From the NCBI GenBank assembly GCA_946540435.1, contig CAMNII010000009.1, positions 1 to 64,000 of the forward strand: a stretch of 64,000 bases of DNA. Reading direction: 5' to 3'. Shown in pieces: positions 47,819 to 64,000 of the stretch (position 1 is its first letter; each line of letters opens with the position of its first letter). A program made the translations under genes and the position numbers. The notes under the pieces were generated by a model. It did not search any database and was not told where the DNA came from. It worked only from the letters and a program-made list of their open reading frames with translations. This DNA comes from an uncultured Prevotella sp. GTDB lineage: Bacteria > Bacteroidota > Bacteroidia > Bacteroidales > Bacteroidaceae.

Positions 47819-50515
47819 ATGAAAAGAATACTCAGCATCGTAGTCTCTGTCGTGGCCTTCGCAGCCAACGCTCTCGCTATCGGAGGAACAAGCAAGGTGC
47901 CCTTCGCCGACCCTTACATCCTCCTCGACAACAACAAATACTACGCCTATGGCACACATGCCGGAAACGGCATCGAGTGCTATTCGTCGGACAACCTGAG
48001 GGAGTGGACCTTCGAGGGACTGGCTCTCAGCAGCGGCAACACCACCGAGACACGATGGTTCTGGGCACCGGAGGTGTATAATTTCGACGGCACCTACTAC
48101 ATGTATTTCTCGGCCAACGAACACCTTTACGCCGCCACGTCGTCATCACCGACGGGACCCTTCACACAGGTGGGCAGCTACCAGATGGAACCGCTGCTCG
48201 GATCGGAGAAGTGCATCGACTCATCCGTCTTCACCGACGATGACGGCAAACAGTACATGTATTTCGTACGTTTCACCGACGGCAACTGCATCTGGAGCGT
48301 AGAACTCGCCGACGACCATATCACACCCGTTGAAGGTACGCTGAAGCACTGTTTCTCCGTGTCGCAGGCGTGGGAAAACGTCATGGGACGCGTCAACGAG
48401 GGACCGAACATGATCAAGTACGACGGGAAATACTACCTCACCTACTCCGGCAACGACTACCAAAGCCCCAACTACGGCGTGGGCTATGCCACCTCGTCTA
48501 AGCCACAGGGAAACTGGTCGAAATACACCCGTAACCCCATCCTGCAGAAGGGGTTCGGACTCGTCGGCACAGGCCACCACTCCCTCTTCACCGACAAGGA
48601 CGGCATCCTCCGCATGGTGTTCCATGCCCATAACAACAGCACGACAGTGCATCCGCGACTGATGTATATCGCCACGATGAAATGGGTCAACGGACACCTC
48701 GTCGTCGACACCGACAAACCGCTCATCCGGCCCTCACTGCCCGGCTATCCCAACATGCCCGACGAGGTATACACCAACTGGGGGTATATGCGCGGATATG
48801 CCACCGCTGCCGACCTCAACGGCGACGGATGGCTCGACATCGTGGCAGGAGGATCAGGACGAAACAAAACCAACGACGCACGAAACGCCTTCACACAGCG
48901 CCGGCAGATGGACGTACAGCTCTACATGCCAAAACTCAAACAGTGGACGACACTCGTCAGCAGCGACTGCACCATACAGGTTGCCGACATGCCGTCCATC
49001 ACACCTTGCGACTTCAATGCCGACGGCATCACCGACATCGTGGCCTTTGAAGCCGTCGGGACAAAGACCTCCGACGAGGCCTATACCGGCGACTACGGAA
49101 CCGAGGGACTCTTCATCGGAAAAGGCAAAGGGACGTTCAACGTCGCACAGATGCTGTTCCATGACATCGACTATGACTTCGACATCAAGGCACCGGCGAA
49201 GGGCGACGTCACCGACATCGACAACGACGGACTCCCCGACATCGTCTGTGCCGGATACCAGGGCGACCGCTCCTATAACGTCATCCTCCATAACATCGGA
49301 CAGACCGACGGCGCATACAACTTCCAAGTCATTCCCTACGAGACGGAGCTGAACTTCTCAAGCATCATCCTCGGCACCTACGACATGAACAACGACGGAT
49401 ACAACGACATCATCCTCTCTGCCATCGTCGACGGCAACAGCACGATGAAACGTTTTTCCGACATCTACCTCAACAACCCGCAACAGCCAGGCTCCTTCTC
49501 ACGCCTCGGACTCAGCGACGCCGAGAGCGGCCTGTTCCCAAAGGCTAACGGCGCACTGCAGGTGGCCGACATGAACAACGACGGACACCTCGACATCATC
49601 CTCGCCGGAACAGGCGACGCCACAACAGGAGAGAGCTCCGGCAAACAGCGCGTCTATATCAACGACGGCAACGCACGACCCGCGTTTACCATCCTCGACA
49701 GCGAGTTCTCCGAAGACTTCTACCAGACGACGACAGCCGTAGACAACACCTTCGGCGTATACGACTGGGTCGGCGACGGCAACTTCCACATCTTCGCTTC
49801 GGGAGTGAAATTCGGAACAACCGAGTCGGGTGCCATGCTCTACCTCAACGACGGAACAGGACACCTCACACGCACCACACCCTACCCCGGATGCTATAAC
49901 CACTCGATGATATTCGTCGACTATAACGCCGACGGCGCGAAAGACCTGTTCATCGCAGGCGTCGTATCCGACGAGAACTACTTCTCCGAAGAACAGCAGG
50001 GACGAAGCACCGTATTCATGCAGAATACCAACAGCGTACCGGCAACACCCGACGCTCCCGTCAACCTGAAGGCAGAGGTATCCGACGACACCGTCACCCT
50101 ATCCTGGGAGGCACCCGCCAACGCCAAGGGCAACGTCACCTACGACTTCTACGTCAGCGATGCCGACGGCAACCTCGTCTACTCCCCTAACAGCATCGTC
50201 GGAGGAGACAACGACGGAAAGCGCAAGGTGAACCATCTCGGCGCAGCAGGACAGAACAACAGCATCACCCTGCGGCCACATACCGGAGGCACCTTCTCAT
50301 GGGGCGTACAGACCATCAACGCCGCCTACGACGGCTCACCATTCGCCACAGGACCACAGTTCACCGTCACCACCACCGGCATCCGCGACATCACCGGCGG
50401 ACAGTCAGCAGCTAACAGCAGCAAGGCGGCACCCGCATACAATCTGCAGGGACAGCGCGTCGCCAGCAGCTACCCCGGCATCACCATCCGCAACGGAAAG
50501 AAAGTGATGAAGTAA
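47819..50515 (+). CDS. Secreted GH43-like protein with VCBS/FG-GAP repeats and FN3 domain
   Basis: An 898-residue exported protein; the start at 47819 gives the signal peptide MKRILSIVVSVVAFAANALA and follows the promoter. Residues about 25-310 form a GH43-type five-bladed propeller with the three expected acids: D31 (FADPYILLDNNKYYAYGT), D134 (CIDSSVFTDDDGKQYMYF) and E194 (VNEGPNMIKYDGKYYLTYSGN). Residues about 318-735 hold VCBS/FG-GAP repeats with calcium-type loops (DLNGDGWLDIVAGG, DMNNDGYNDIILSA, DMNNDGHLDIILAG). About 744-860 is an FN3 domain. The end, NLQGQRVASSYPGITIRNGKKVMK-like, is an export-associated tail. The substrate is probably arabinose/xylose- or galactose-containing glycan, unproven. 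Confidence 0.88.
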   Translation: MKRILSIVVSVVAFAANALAIGGTSKVPFADPYILLDNNKYYAYGTHAGNGIECYSSDNLREWTFEGLALSSGNTTETRWFWAPEVYNFDGTYYMYFSANEHLYAATSSSPTGPFTQVGSYQMEPLLGSEKCIDSSVFTDDDGKQYMYFVRFTDGNCIWSVELADDHITPVEGTLKHCFSVSQAWENVMGRVNEGPNMIKYDGKYYLTYSGNDYQSPNYGVGYATSSKPQGNWSKYTRNPILQKGFGLVGTGHHSLFTDKDGILRMVFHAHNNSTTVHPRLMYIATMKWVNGHLVVDTDKPLIRPSLPGYPNMPDEVYTNWGYMRGYATAADLNGDGWLDIVAGGSGRNKTNDARNAFTQRRQMDVQLYMPKLKQWTTLVSSDCTIQVADMPSITPCDFNADGITDIVAFEAVGTKTSDEAYTGDYGTEGLFIGKGKGTFNVAQMLFHDIDYDFDIKAPAKGDVTDIDNDGLPDIVCAGYQGDRSYNVILHNIGQTDGAYNFQVIPYETELNFSSIILGTYDMNNDGYNDIILSAIVDGNSTMKRFSDIYLNNPQQPGSFSRLGLSDAESGLFPKANGALQVADMNNDGHLDIILAGTGDATTGESSGKQRVYINDGNARPAFTILDSEFSEDFYQTTTAVDNTFGVYDWVGDGNFHIFASGVKFGTTESGAMLYLNDGTGHLTRTTPYPGCYNHSMIFVDYNADGAKDLFIAGVVSDENYFSEEQQGRSTVFMQNTNSVPATPDAPVNLKAEVSDDTVTLSWEAPANAKGNVTYDFYVSDADGNLVYSPNSIVGGDNDGKRKVNHLGAAGQNNSITLRPHTGGTFSWGVQTINAAYDGSPFATGPQFTVTTTGIRDITGGQSAANSSKAAPAYNLQGQRVASSYPGITIRNGKKVMK

Positions 50516-50521
50516 TTGGGA

Positions 50522-50555
50522 AACATCGAATATTTTGTAACATCGAATATTTTGT
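50522..50555. repeat. 17-bp direct repeat, two copies
   Basis: AACATCGAATATTTTGT occurs twice head to tail, directly abutting the first TIR element at 50556. Its first six bases match the start of the TIR. Confidence 0.88.
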
Positions 50556-50753
50556 AACATCTAAAGACACGAAAGAAACAAAAATTTCATGATGCCCTTG
50601 GCATCAGCATAGATTTTTGAAAGATTTGACTTCGTCTTCCTCCTCCTTGCAGGGCAAAGCTCAAACGAGTTTGGCTCTGCGCTTGCTTCGTTCGTCGGTT
50701 CTGTGCGGAGCGCATCCACCATCCTTTTCGTTCCTTTCGTGTCTTTAGATGTT
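50556..50753. repeat. TIR element copy 1 (198 bp)
   Basis: Flanked by a perfect 20-bp terminal inverted repeat, AACATCTAAAGACACGAAAG at 50556-50575 and its complement at 50734-50753. The inside contains a GATGCC-CTT-GGCATC hairpin and the long-form segment with GACTTCGTCTTCC and GTTTGGCTCTGCG. No open frame of note. Confidence 0.9.
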
Positions 50754-50777
50754 CAAAAAAACATCAAATAATCAGGG

Positions 50778-50902
50778 AACATCGAAAAACACGAAAGACA
50801 CGAAATTTTTTATGATGCCCTTGGCATCAGCATAGATTTTTGAAAGATTTCTGCGCGAAGCGCATCTCCATCCCTTTCGTTCCTTTCGTGTCTTTAGATG
50901 TT
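50778..50902. repeat. TIR element copy 2 (125 bp, short form)
   Basis: Left end AACATCGAAAAACACGAAAG, right end CTTTCGTGTCTTTAGATGTT. The inside has the GATGCC hairpin and TGCGC-GAA-GCGCA, but lacks the long-form middle segment. Confidence 0.9.
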
Positions 50903-50927
50903 CAAAAAAAACATCAAATAATCAGGG

Positions 50928-51051
50928 AACATCGAAAAACACGAAAGACACGAATTTTTTATGATGCCCTTGGCATCAGCATAGATTTTTGAAAGATTTC
51001 TGCGCGAAGCGCATCTCCATCCCTTTCGTTCCTTTCGTGTCTTTAGATGTT
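50928..51051. repeat. TIR element copy 3 (124 bp, short form)
   Basis: Nearly identical to copy 2 and spaced 150 bases from it, with the same 24-25 base linker (CAAAAAAAACATCAAATAAT then CAGGG), so copies 2 and 3 form a tandem duplication. Confidence 0.9.
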
Positions 51052-51076
51052 CAAAAAAAACATCAAATAATCAGGG

Positions 51077-51240
51077 AACATCGAAAAACACGAAAGACAC
51101 GAATTTTTTCATGATGCCCTTGGCATCAGCATAGATTTTTGAAAGATTTGACTTCGTCTTCCTCCTCCTTGCAGGGCAAAGCTCAAACGAGTTTGGCTCT
51201 GCGCCTGCTTTGTTCGTCGGTTCTGCGCGGAGCGCATCAT
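51077..51240. repeat. TIR element copy 4 (long form, right end missing)
   Basis: Starts with the same left end and linker as copy 3, then switches to the long-form middle seen in copy 1 (GACTTCGTCTTCC, TTTGGCTCTGCG). It stops at AGCGCATCAT without the right terminal repeat. Confidence 0.85.
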
Positions 51241-51310
51241 ATTGCCTAACGGCAAGAAATCTAAGAAAATCTGAAAGAAAATCTTTGAAAATCTTCATGT
51301 TAGATTGTAT

Positions 51311-51446
51311 AACATCGAAAGAAACAAAAAACTCTCATGACGCCGAGACGTCATAGATTTTTTATAGATTTTCAAAAGATTTTTGAAAGATTTCTGCGCG
51401 AAGCGCATCCCCCATCCCTTTCGTTCCTTTCGTGTCTTTAGATGTT
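51311..51446. repeat. TIR element copy 5 (divergent inside)
   Basis: Left end AACATCGAAAGAAAC, right end CTTTCGTGTCTTTAGATGTT. The internal hairpin here is GACGCCGAGACGTC instead of GATGCCCTTGGCATC, followed by AGATTTTT repeats and the TGCGCGAAGCGCA hairpin. The whole 50516-51629 gap contains no convincing gene. Confidence 0.85.
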
Positions 51447-51530
51447 CCATAATTTACGAATGAGTTTTTGTCGTATCTCCTGTTACTTTCGGAGGCTAAA
51501 GACAATGGGGGGCCAAGGCTGGAGGGAAAA

Positions 51531-51568
51531 AGAGGGGGGTGACAGCGGTCTTGCTGTCACCCCCCTCT
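51531..51568. terminator. Strong hairpin between GH43 gene region and rpoC
   Basis: A perfect 16-bp stem, AGAGGGGGGTGACAGC and its complement, with a 6-base loop GGTCTT. It is the likely terminator of rpoC from the right and of any rightward read-through. Confidence 0.82.
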
Positions 51569-51586
51569 GATTATTCATCGGGCAAT

Positions 51587-51629
51587 GGTAATCATAATTA
51601 CTAATTACACATTACTCATTACTAATTAC

Positions 51630-51632
<3 letters not shown>
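51587..51632. repeat. AT-rich ATTAGTAATT-family repeat, overlaps rpoC stop
   Basis: On the minus strand it reads TAAGTAATTAGTAATGAGTA and ends TAGTAATTATGATTACC, matching the 56-bp units at 26587-26698. Its first three bases are the rpoC stop codon. Confidence 0.75.
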
Positions 51633-55958
<4,326 letters not shown>

Positions 55959-55998
55959 ATTTCAATTATCAATTTTCGATTATCAATATACTATTTCA

Positions 55999-59811
<3,813 letters not shown>

Positions 59812-59877
59812 CTATATCGTTATAATTAGTATGACTTGGCAGGAACACCTGCCTGTTTGGTATTTTAGACACAAAAA

Positions 59878-59910
59878 GGTTAGGACTCACCGACTGGGAA
59901 AATCCTAACC
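59878..59910 (-). promoter_or_regulatory. Hairpin in the rplL-rpoB leader (GGTTAGGA stem)
   Basis: An 8-bp stem GGTTAGGA/TCCTAACC with a 17-base loop, closest to rpoB. A candidate for processing or for regulation of rpoB expression. Confidence 0.5.
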
Positions 59911-59930
59911 GTATTTTCAGTAAGAGGGGA

Positions 59931-59960
59931 AGGCACCCTGAACAGTTATTCAGGATGCCT
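59931..59960 (-). terminator. Attenuator-like hairpin after rplL
   Basis: AGGCACCCTGAA pairs with TTCAGGATGCCT (one mismatch) around a 6-base loop. It lies 17 bases after the rplL stop. No long U tract follows, so it is probably a partial terminator that sets the ratio of L7/L12 to RNA polymerase. Confidence 0.6.
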
Positions 59961-59977
59961 CCGAAATCGATTCGTGA

Positions 59978-60358
59978 TTATTTCAGCTCAACCTTTGCGC
60001 CGGCCTCTTCGATGGCCTTCTTCAGGTTCTCAGCCTCGTCCTTTGAAAGACCTTCCTTCAGGGTTGAAGGAGCGCCGTCAACGAGTTCCTTAGCTTCCTT
60101 CAGACCAAGACCGCAAGCTTCCTTGACAGCCTTGACAACCTGCAGCTTAGCAGCACCAACCTCGGCGAGGACAACGTCGAACGAAGTCTTCTCCTCAGCA
60201 GCCTCAGCAGCACCTGCAGCGGCGGGACCAGCAGCAACAGCAACAGCTGCAGCGGCGGGCTCAATTCCATACTCGTCCTTCAGGACAGTCTTCAACTCTT
60301 GAACTTCTTTTACTGTAAGGTTAACCAACTCTTCAGCAATAGCTTTAATATCTGCCAT
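59978..60358 (-). CDS. rplL: 50S ribosomal protein L7/L12
   Basis: A 126-residue stalk protein that recruits translation factors. It has an N-terminal dimerisation helix ([22 protein letters not shown]), an alanine/glycine-rich hinge ([23 protein letters not shown]) and a C-terminal domain with [46 protein letters not shown]. It follows rplJ by 43 bases. Confidence 0.99.
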   Translation of the reverse strand: MADIKAIAEELVNLTVKEVQELKTVLKDEYGIEPAAAAVAVAAGPAAAGAAEAAEEKTSFDVVLAEVGAAKLQVVKAVKEACGLGLKEAKELVDGAPSTLKEGLSKDEAENLKKAIEEAGAKVELK

Positions 60359-60401
60359 TTTATTCTAATTGTTTAATTTTGTTATTACTATTGTTATTTA
60401 A

Positions 60402-60914
60402 TTAGCGCTCTTCCAGGGTCTTCAGGACGCCATGGATAGTGTTTGCGCCGGATTCGAGAGCCGAGATGACGCTCTGTGCGGGTGCCTGCAGCATAGCCAC
60501 GACATCTGCGATGAGCTCGCTCTTGCTCTTGATGGAAGCCAACTCCTCAAGACGGTCTGCACCGACGAAGATGCTTTCCTCTGCATAAGCAGCCTTGAGG
60601 GCGGGAATGCCAACCTTCGTGTATTCCTTCAACAGCTTGGCAGGAACGTTGGCAACCTGTGTGAACAAGACTGCCGTGCTACCTTTCAATGCGCTGTAGA
60701 TGGGTTCGAAGTCAATGTCAGAAGCTTCGAGGGCCTTGTGGAGAAGGGTGTTCTTCACGACGACCATCTTGATCTCCTGCTTGAAGCACTTGCGGCGAAG
60801 GGCAGCGGTATCCTCAGCGTTCAGTCCCGTTACGTCGACCAGGTAGAAGTGGGGATATTGCTTGAGTTTCTCGCCCAGCTCGTGAATGATAGTATCTTTT
60901 ACTTCTTTTCTCAT
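60402..60914 (-). CDS. rplJ: 50S ribosomal protein L10
   Basis: A 170-residue base of the ribosomal stalk. The N-terminal ribosome-binding part includes FYLVDVTGLNAEDTAALRRKCFKQEIKMVVVKNTLLHKAL. The C-terminal helix that binds L7/L12 dimers ends SVISALESGANTIHGVLKTLEER. It lies 20 bases downstream of rplA. L10 normally represses its own operon by binding the leader, but no leader structure was resolved here. Confidence 0.98.
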   Translation of the reverse strand: MRKEVKDTIIHELGEKLKQYPHFYLVDVTGLNAEDTAALRRKCFKQEIKMVVVKNTLLHKALEASDIDFEPIYSALKGSTAVLFTQVANVPAKLLKEYTKVGIPALKAAYAEESIFVGADRLEELASIKSKSELIADVVAMLQAPAQSVISALESGANTIHGVLKTLEER

Positions 60915-60934
60915 TTTTGTCCAAACATTAAGAG

Positions 60935-61627
60935 TTACTCAACAGATTTTGTATCAACCTTGATACCCTTACTCATGGTGCTCGAAATAAAGATACTCTT
61001 GATGTATGTACCTTTAGCAGCGGCGGGTTTGAGTTTGATCACAGTGGCGATGAACTCCTTGGCATTGCCGAGCAGCTGCTCTGCGGTCATCGACACCTTA
61101 CCGATAGAGGTATGGAGGATACCGCTCTTGTCAACCTTGAAGTCAATCTTACCCTGCTTTACTTCCTTCACTGCCTTGGCGACGTCCATAGTGACGGTAC
61201 CGCTCTTGGGGTTCGGCATCAGACCGCGCGGTCCGAGGACGCGACCCAAGGGGCCCAGTTTACCCATGCAGGAGGGCATCGTGATGATGACATCCACGTC
61301 TGTCCAACCGCCTTTGATCTTTTCGATGTATTCATCCAGACCAACATAATCAGCACCGGCTGCCTTTGCAGCTTCTTCCTGATCAGGAGTGCAGAGTGCG
61401 AGCACGCGTACAACCTTACCGGTTCCGTTGGGCAGTGATACCACGCCACGAACCATCTGGTTGGCCTTACGCGGGTCGACACCCAAGCGTACGTCAATGT
61501 CCACAGAGGCATCGAACTTGGTGTAGGTGATTTCCTTCACCAGAGCGGTTGCCTCTGCCAACGTGTAAGCCTTCCCTGCTTCAACCTTATCAGCTACTGA
61601 TTTTTGATTCTTAGTCAGTTTACTCAT
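60935..61627 (-). CDS. rplA: 50S ribosomal protein L1
   Basis: A 230-residue L1-stalk protein. Signatures are [35 protein letters not shown] and [30 protein letters not shown]. Full length. It follows rplK by 23 bases in the usual order. Confidence 0.99.
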   Translation of the reverse strand: MSKLTKNQKSVADKVEAGKAYTLAEATALVKEITYTKFDASVDIDVRLGVDPRKANQMVRGVVSLPNGTGKVVRVLALCTPDQEEAAKAAGADYVGLDEYIEKIKGGWTDVDVIITMPSCMGKLGPLGRVLGPRGLMPNPKSGTVTMDVAKAVKEVKQGKIDFKVDKSGILHTSIGKVSMTAEQLLGNAKEFIATVIKLKPAAAKGTYIKSIFISSTMSKGIKVDTKSVE

Positions 61628-61650
61628 AATTTCTAATTGAAGTTTATTGT

Positions 61651-62091
61651 TTATTTACCAGGGAAGTCCCCTTTTACAGTTATACCCATGCTCCTTGCCG
61701 TTCCGGCAATGATCTTCATAGCGCTTTCGATAGTGAAGCAGTTCAGGTCGGGCATCTTGTCTTCAGCGATAGCCTTCACCTGGTCCCAGGTGACGGTAGC
61801 CACTTTCTGACGGTTAGGCTGCGACGAACCACCCTTCACTTTGGCAGCCTCGAGCAGTTGTACTGCTGCGGGAGGAGTCTTGATAACGAAGCTGAATGAC
61901 TTGTCGGTGTAGTAAGTGATAACGACGGGAAGGATTTTCCCTGCCTTATCCTGGGTGCGGGCATTGAACTCCTTGCAGAAACCCATGATGTTGATACCCT
62001 TAGAACCCAGAGCGGGTCCGACGGGGGGTGAGGGGTTCGCAGCGCCACCTTTAATCTGTAACTTGATTAATCCAGCAACTTCTTTAGCCAT
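61651..62091 (-). CDS. rplK: 50S ribosomal protein L11
   Basis: A 146-residue protein at the GTPase-associated centre. Signatures are [38 protein letters not shown] and the C-terminal [14 protein letters not shown]. Follows nusG by 60 bases. Confidence 0.99.
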   Translation of the reverse strand: MAKEVAGLIKLQIKGGAANPSPPVGPALGSKGINIMGFCKEFNARTQDKAGKILPVVITYYTDKSFSFVIKTPPAAVQLLEAAKVKGGSSQPNRQKVATVTWDQVKAIAEDKMPDLNCFTIESAMKIIAGTARSMGITVKGDFPGK

Positions 62092-62151
62092 TTCTTGTTA
62101 ATATTAATGATTGATTGATATGAGCGGGAGGACGGTCATCCGTAACAATGG

Positions 62152-62697
62152 CTATCCTTCCTTCTCTACTTGCATAAAACTAAGCTCCAGGGGTGTTTTA
62201 CGCCCGAAGATCTTGACCATCACCTTGAGTTTGTGCTTTTCTGCATTCACCTCTTCGATGACGCCGCTGAAACCACTGAAGGGACCATCGGTTACCTTCA
62301 CGACTTCGTCGACGAGGAACGGGATGTTTACTTCATCCGCGATCTCTGTCTCTTCTGCCGTTCCGAGCATCCTGTTGATCTCTGCCTGTGGCACGGGTGT
62401 CGGGTTGTCGAGTCCACCAAGGAATCCGAGTACGTTGGGCATGAAGCGCAGCATGTGAGCTACGTCGCCAACCAGTCTGGCCTCAACAAAGACATAGCCA
62501 GGGAGACTGATCTTCTCCTTGACCACGCGCTTACCATTGCGCATTGCAGCATGCTTCTCCATGGGCAGTAATACCTGGATGATGTTCTGCTGCAGCTGTG
62601 CATTATGGTTTTTGGCAGCCTCGATGAATTCCTTCACCTTGACTTCCTTACCACTGACGGCACGCAGTACGTACCAATTGCTTGTTGTCTCAGCCAT
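62152..62697 (-). CDS. nusG: Transcription termination/antitermination factor NusG
   Basis: A 181-residue NusG. The NGN domain runs from [19 protein letters not shown] to [11 protein letters not shown], including the [30 protein letters not shown] stretch. The C-terminal KOW domain has [20 protein letters not shown]. It binds RNA polymerase and links it to Rho or the ribosome. It follows secE by 14 bases. Confidence 0.98.
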   Translation of the reverse strand: MAETTSNWYVLRAVSGKEVKVKEFIEAAKNHNAQLQQNIIQVLLPMEKHAAMRNGKRVVKEKISLPGYVFVEARLVGDVAHMLRFMPNVLGFLGGLDNPTPVPQAEINRMLGTAEETEIADEVNIPFLVDEVVKVTDGPFSGFSGVIEEVNAEKHKLKVMVKIFGRKTPLELSFMQVEKEG

Positions 62698-62711
62698 AAT
62701 TACTCAGAAAG

Positions 62712-62906
62712 TTAAGCAGCCGGATAGACCAGCTTCATGATGTTCTCGAATACCCAGTCCATGCCAAACACAATAATCGCAATGATAATGGAAGCAGATA
62801 ATACAATCACTGCGCTGTGTGCCAGTTCGCTGCCTGTGGGCCAAGTAGTCTTATGCATAAGCTCGTCATAGCAAGCTTTGCAATAGTTTACAAACTTTTT
62901 CAACAT
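62712..62906 (-). CDS. secE: Preprotein translocase subunit SecE
   Basis: A 64-residue single-span SecE. The amphipathic N-terminal helix (FVNYCKACYDELMHKTTWPTGSEL, with the family's W-P motif) precedes the membrane helix (AVIVLSASIIIAIIVFGMDWVF). The short one-helix form is normal outside enterobacteria. It lies just downstream of tRNA-Trp. Confidence 0.96.
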   Translation of the reverse strand: MLKKFVNYCKACYDELMHKTTWPTGSELAHSAVIVLSASIIIAIIVFGMDWVFENIMKLVYPAA

Positions 62907-62922
62907 ATTATCTTCTATTTAG

Positions 62923-62995
62923 CACGGGAAGGAGGACTCGAACCCACGACCCTCGGTTTTGGAGACCGATGCTCTACCAACTGAGCTATTCCCGT
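62923..62995 (-). tRNA. tRNA-Trp (anticodon CCA)
   Basis: A 73-base cloverleaf: acceptor ACGGGAA/TTCCCGT, D-stem GCTC, anticodon stem TCGGT/ACCGA around CTCCAAA (anticodon CCA) and discriminator G, as expected for Trp. No CCA end is encoded. It sits between tuf and secE, a conserved position in this phylum. Confidence 0.97.
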
Positions 62996-63000
62996 AAGTA

Positions 63001-63024
63001 AGCCCCCGCCCATGAGCGGGGGCT
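63001..63024. terminator. GC-rich hairpin between tuf and tRNA-Trp
   Basis: AGCCCCCGC and GCGGGGGCT arms with loop CCATGA. There is no U run on the tuf strand, so it may act as a processing site or partial terminator that lets the tRNA and secE be read. Confidence 0.65.
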
Positions 63025-63091
63025 CGATAGTATTTCAGTGTGTCAAGAGCGGAAGAGTTGCCTCACGTTCTGCTCTTCACTATTCACTTTC

Positions 63092-64000
63092 TTAGTCTTC
63101 GAACACTTCTGTGATCTGACCGGAACCAACGGTGCGGCCACCTTCACGGATAGCGAAACGCAGACCCTTGTTCAGAGCTACAGCGTAGATGAGCTCAACG
63201 GTGATCTCAACGTTATCGCCGGGCATAACCATTTCAACGCCTTCGGGCAGAGTGATTTCACCCGTGCAGTCCATGGTGCGGAGGTAGAACTGAGGACGAT
63301 ACTTGTTTCCGAACGGAGTGTGACGTCCACCCTCTTCCTTCTTCAGGACATAGATAGAAGCCTTGAACTTCTTGAAGGGCTTGATCTGACCCGGATGGCA
63401 AAGCACCATACCGCGCTTGATTTCGTTCTTGTCGATACCGCGGAGCAGCAGACCTACGTTATCACCAGCCTGACCTTCGTCAAGAATCTTGCGGAACATT
63501 TCAACACCGGTAACAACCGAGTTCTTGTCCTCACCAAGACCGAGCAGCTCAACAGCGTCACCAACGTGGATAACACCAGTCTCGATACGGCCAGTAGCTA
63601 CGGTACCACGACCTGTGATTGAGAATACGTCCTCAACAGGCATCAGGAAGGGCTTGTCGGTAGCGCGAGGAGGCTCCTGAATCCACTCGTCGCAAGTGTT
63701 CATCAGCTCCATCACCTTGTCTTCCCACTTCTCAACGCCGTTCAGGGCACCAAGAGCAGAGCCACGAATGATAGGCGTATCATCTTCGAACTCATACTGC
63801 TCCAGAATCTCGCGGACCTCCATCTCAACGAGCTCCAGCATCTCCTCATCCTCAACCATGTCGCACTTGTTCAGGAACACAACCAGACGGGGAACGTTCA
63901 CCTGACGGGCGAGCAGGACGTGCTCACGGGTCTGAGGCATAGGACCGTCAGTAGCAGCAACAACAAGGATAGCACCATCCATCTGGGCAGCACCAGTTAC
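63092..64000 (-). CDS. tuf: Elongation factor Tu (5' end outside window)
   Basis: The C-terminal 302 residues of EF-Tu, which delivers aminoacyl-tRNA to the ribosome. The open frame continues through the right edge ([27 protein letters not shown]), so an internal ATG at 63982 is not the start. Visible parts are [10 protein letters not shown] of the G domain, domain 2 ([23 protein letters not shown]) and domain 3 with [35 protein letters not shown]. The end [15 protein letters not shown] is complete. Confidence 0.99.
   Translation of the reverse strand, partial: VTGAAQMDGAILVVAATDGPMPQTREHVLLARQVNVPRLVVFLNKCDMVEDEEMLELVEMEVREILEQYEFEDDTPIIRGSALGALNGVEKWEDKVMELMNTCDEWIQEPPRATDKPFLMPVEDVFSITGRGTVATGRIETGVIHVGDAVELLGLGEDKNSVVTGVEMFRKILDEGQAGDNVGLLLRGIDKNEIKRGMVLCHPGQIKPFKKFKASIYVLKKEEGGRHTPFGNKYRPQFYLRTMDCTGEITLPEGVEMVMPGDNVEITVELIYAVALNKGLRFAIREGGRTVGSGQITEVFED

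Noticed and set aside
50516..51629. Hidden gene or insertion-sequence transposase in the 1.1-kb gap
   Set aside because: The only frame of note (75 codons on the minus strand) lies in repeat sequence; stops interrupt all frames across the elements.

Overview
The window is a chromosomal segment from a member of the Bacteroidales, most likely Prevotella or a close relative. The evidence is a SusC/SusD outer-membrane uptake locus, promoters of the Bacteroidetes form (TAnnTTTG at -7, TTG about 20 bases upstream), fused RibBA, a 640-residue YjgP/YjgQ permease, an HU-HIG type DNA-binding protein, a DUF4831 protein, several C-terminal tails of the form NGKKVxxK, and extensive low-complexity repeats between genes. 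No rRNA, prophage, transposase or CRISPR array was seen.

Layout. 1-2.7 kb: a FucP-type sugar transporter, rplS, tRNA-Met(CAU) and a small START-like protein. 2.9-13.6 kb: a leftward SusC-SusD-SusE-like surface uptake operon that ends in a large three-fold repeated secreted protein and a 57-residue acidic peptide; it has no recognisable glycoside hydrolase. 13.8-19.1 kb: exbB-exbD-exbD-tonB plus a PstS-like lipoprotein, the energy supply for SusC-type receptors, with a DUF4831 protein behind it. 19.2-23.7 kb: a YjgP/YjgQ LPS-export permease, ribBA and an aspartate aminotransferase. 23.8-24.9 kb: a 22-bp tandem array in front of an HU-like gene. 25-30.6 kb: a phosphodiesterase/phosphatase-like lipoprotein, an M23 peptidase, obg, adk and hpt. 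30.9-33.3 kb: an ECF sigma factor with a membrane partner and a secreted protein.

33.6-45.5 kb is one rightward run: a protein with two C-terminal membrane segments; a 1361-residue STAND-type ATPase carrying an N-terminal HEPN-like Rnx4H motif; a membrane-anchored glycerophosphodiesterase; a GH2 beta-galactosidase; and a GH92 alpha-mannosidase. The first two genes overlap and are the best candidate here for an undescribed system, plausibly defensive or signalling. 45.6-50.5 kb: a MalY/PatB lyase with a DUF3737 beta-helix protein, and a divergent secreted GH43-VCBS-FN3 protein. 50.5-51.6 kb is a gene-free cluster of repeats with terminal inverted repeats. 51.6-64 kb is the conserved block tuf, tRNA-Trp, secE, nusG, rplKAJL, rpoB, rpoC, read leftward.

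Two themes stand out. One is surface glycan use powered by the Ton system. The other is a set of unrelated intergenic repeat families (7-, 9-, 17-, 22-, 28-, 56- and 150-bp periods, often with inverted arms) that press against genes closely enough that several stop codons lie inside repeats. All functions are inferred from sequence recognition; no database search was run.
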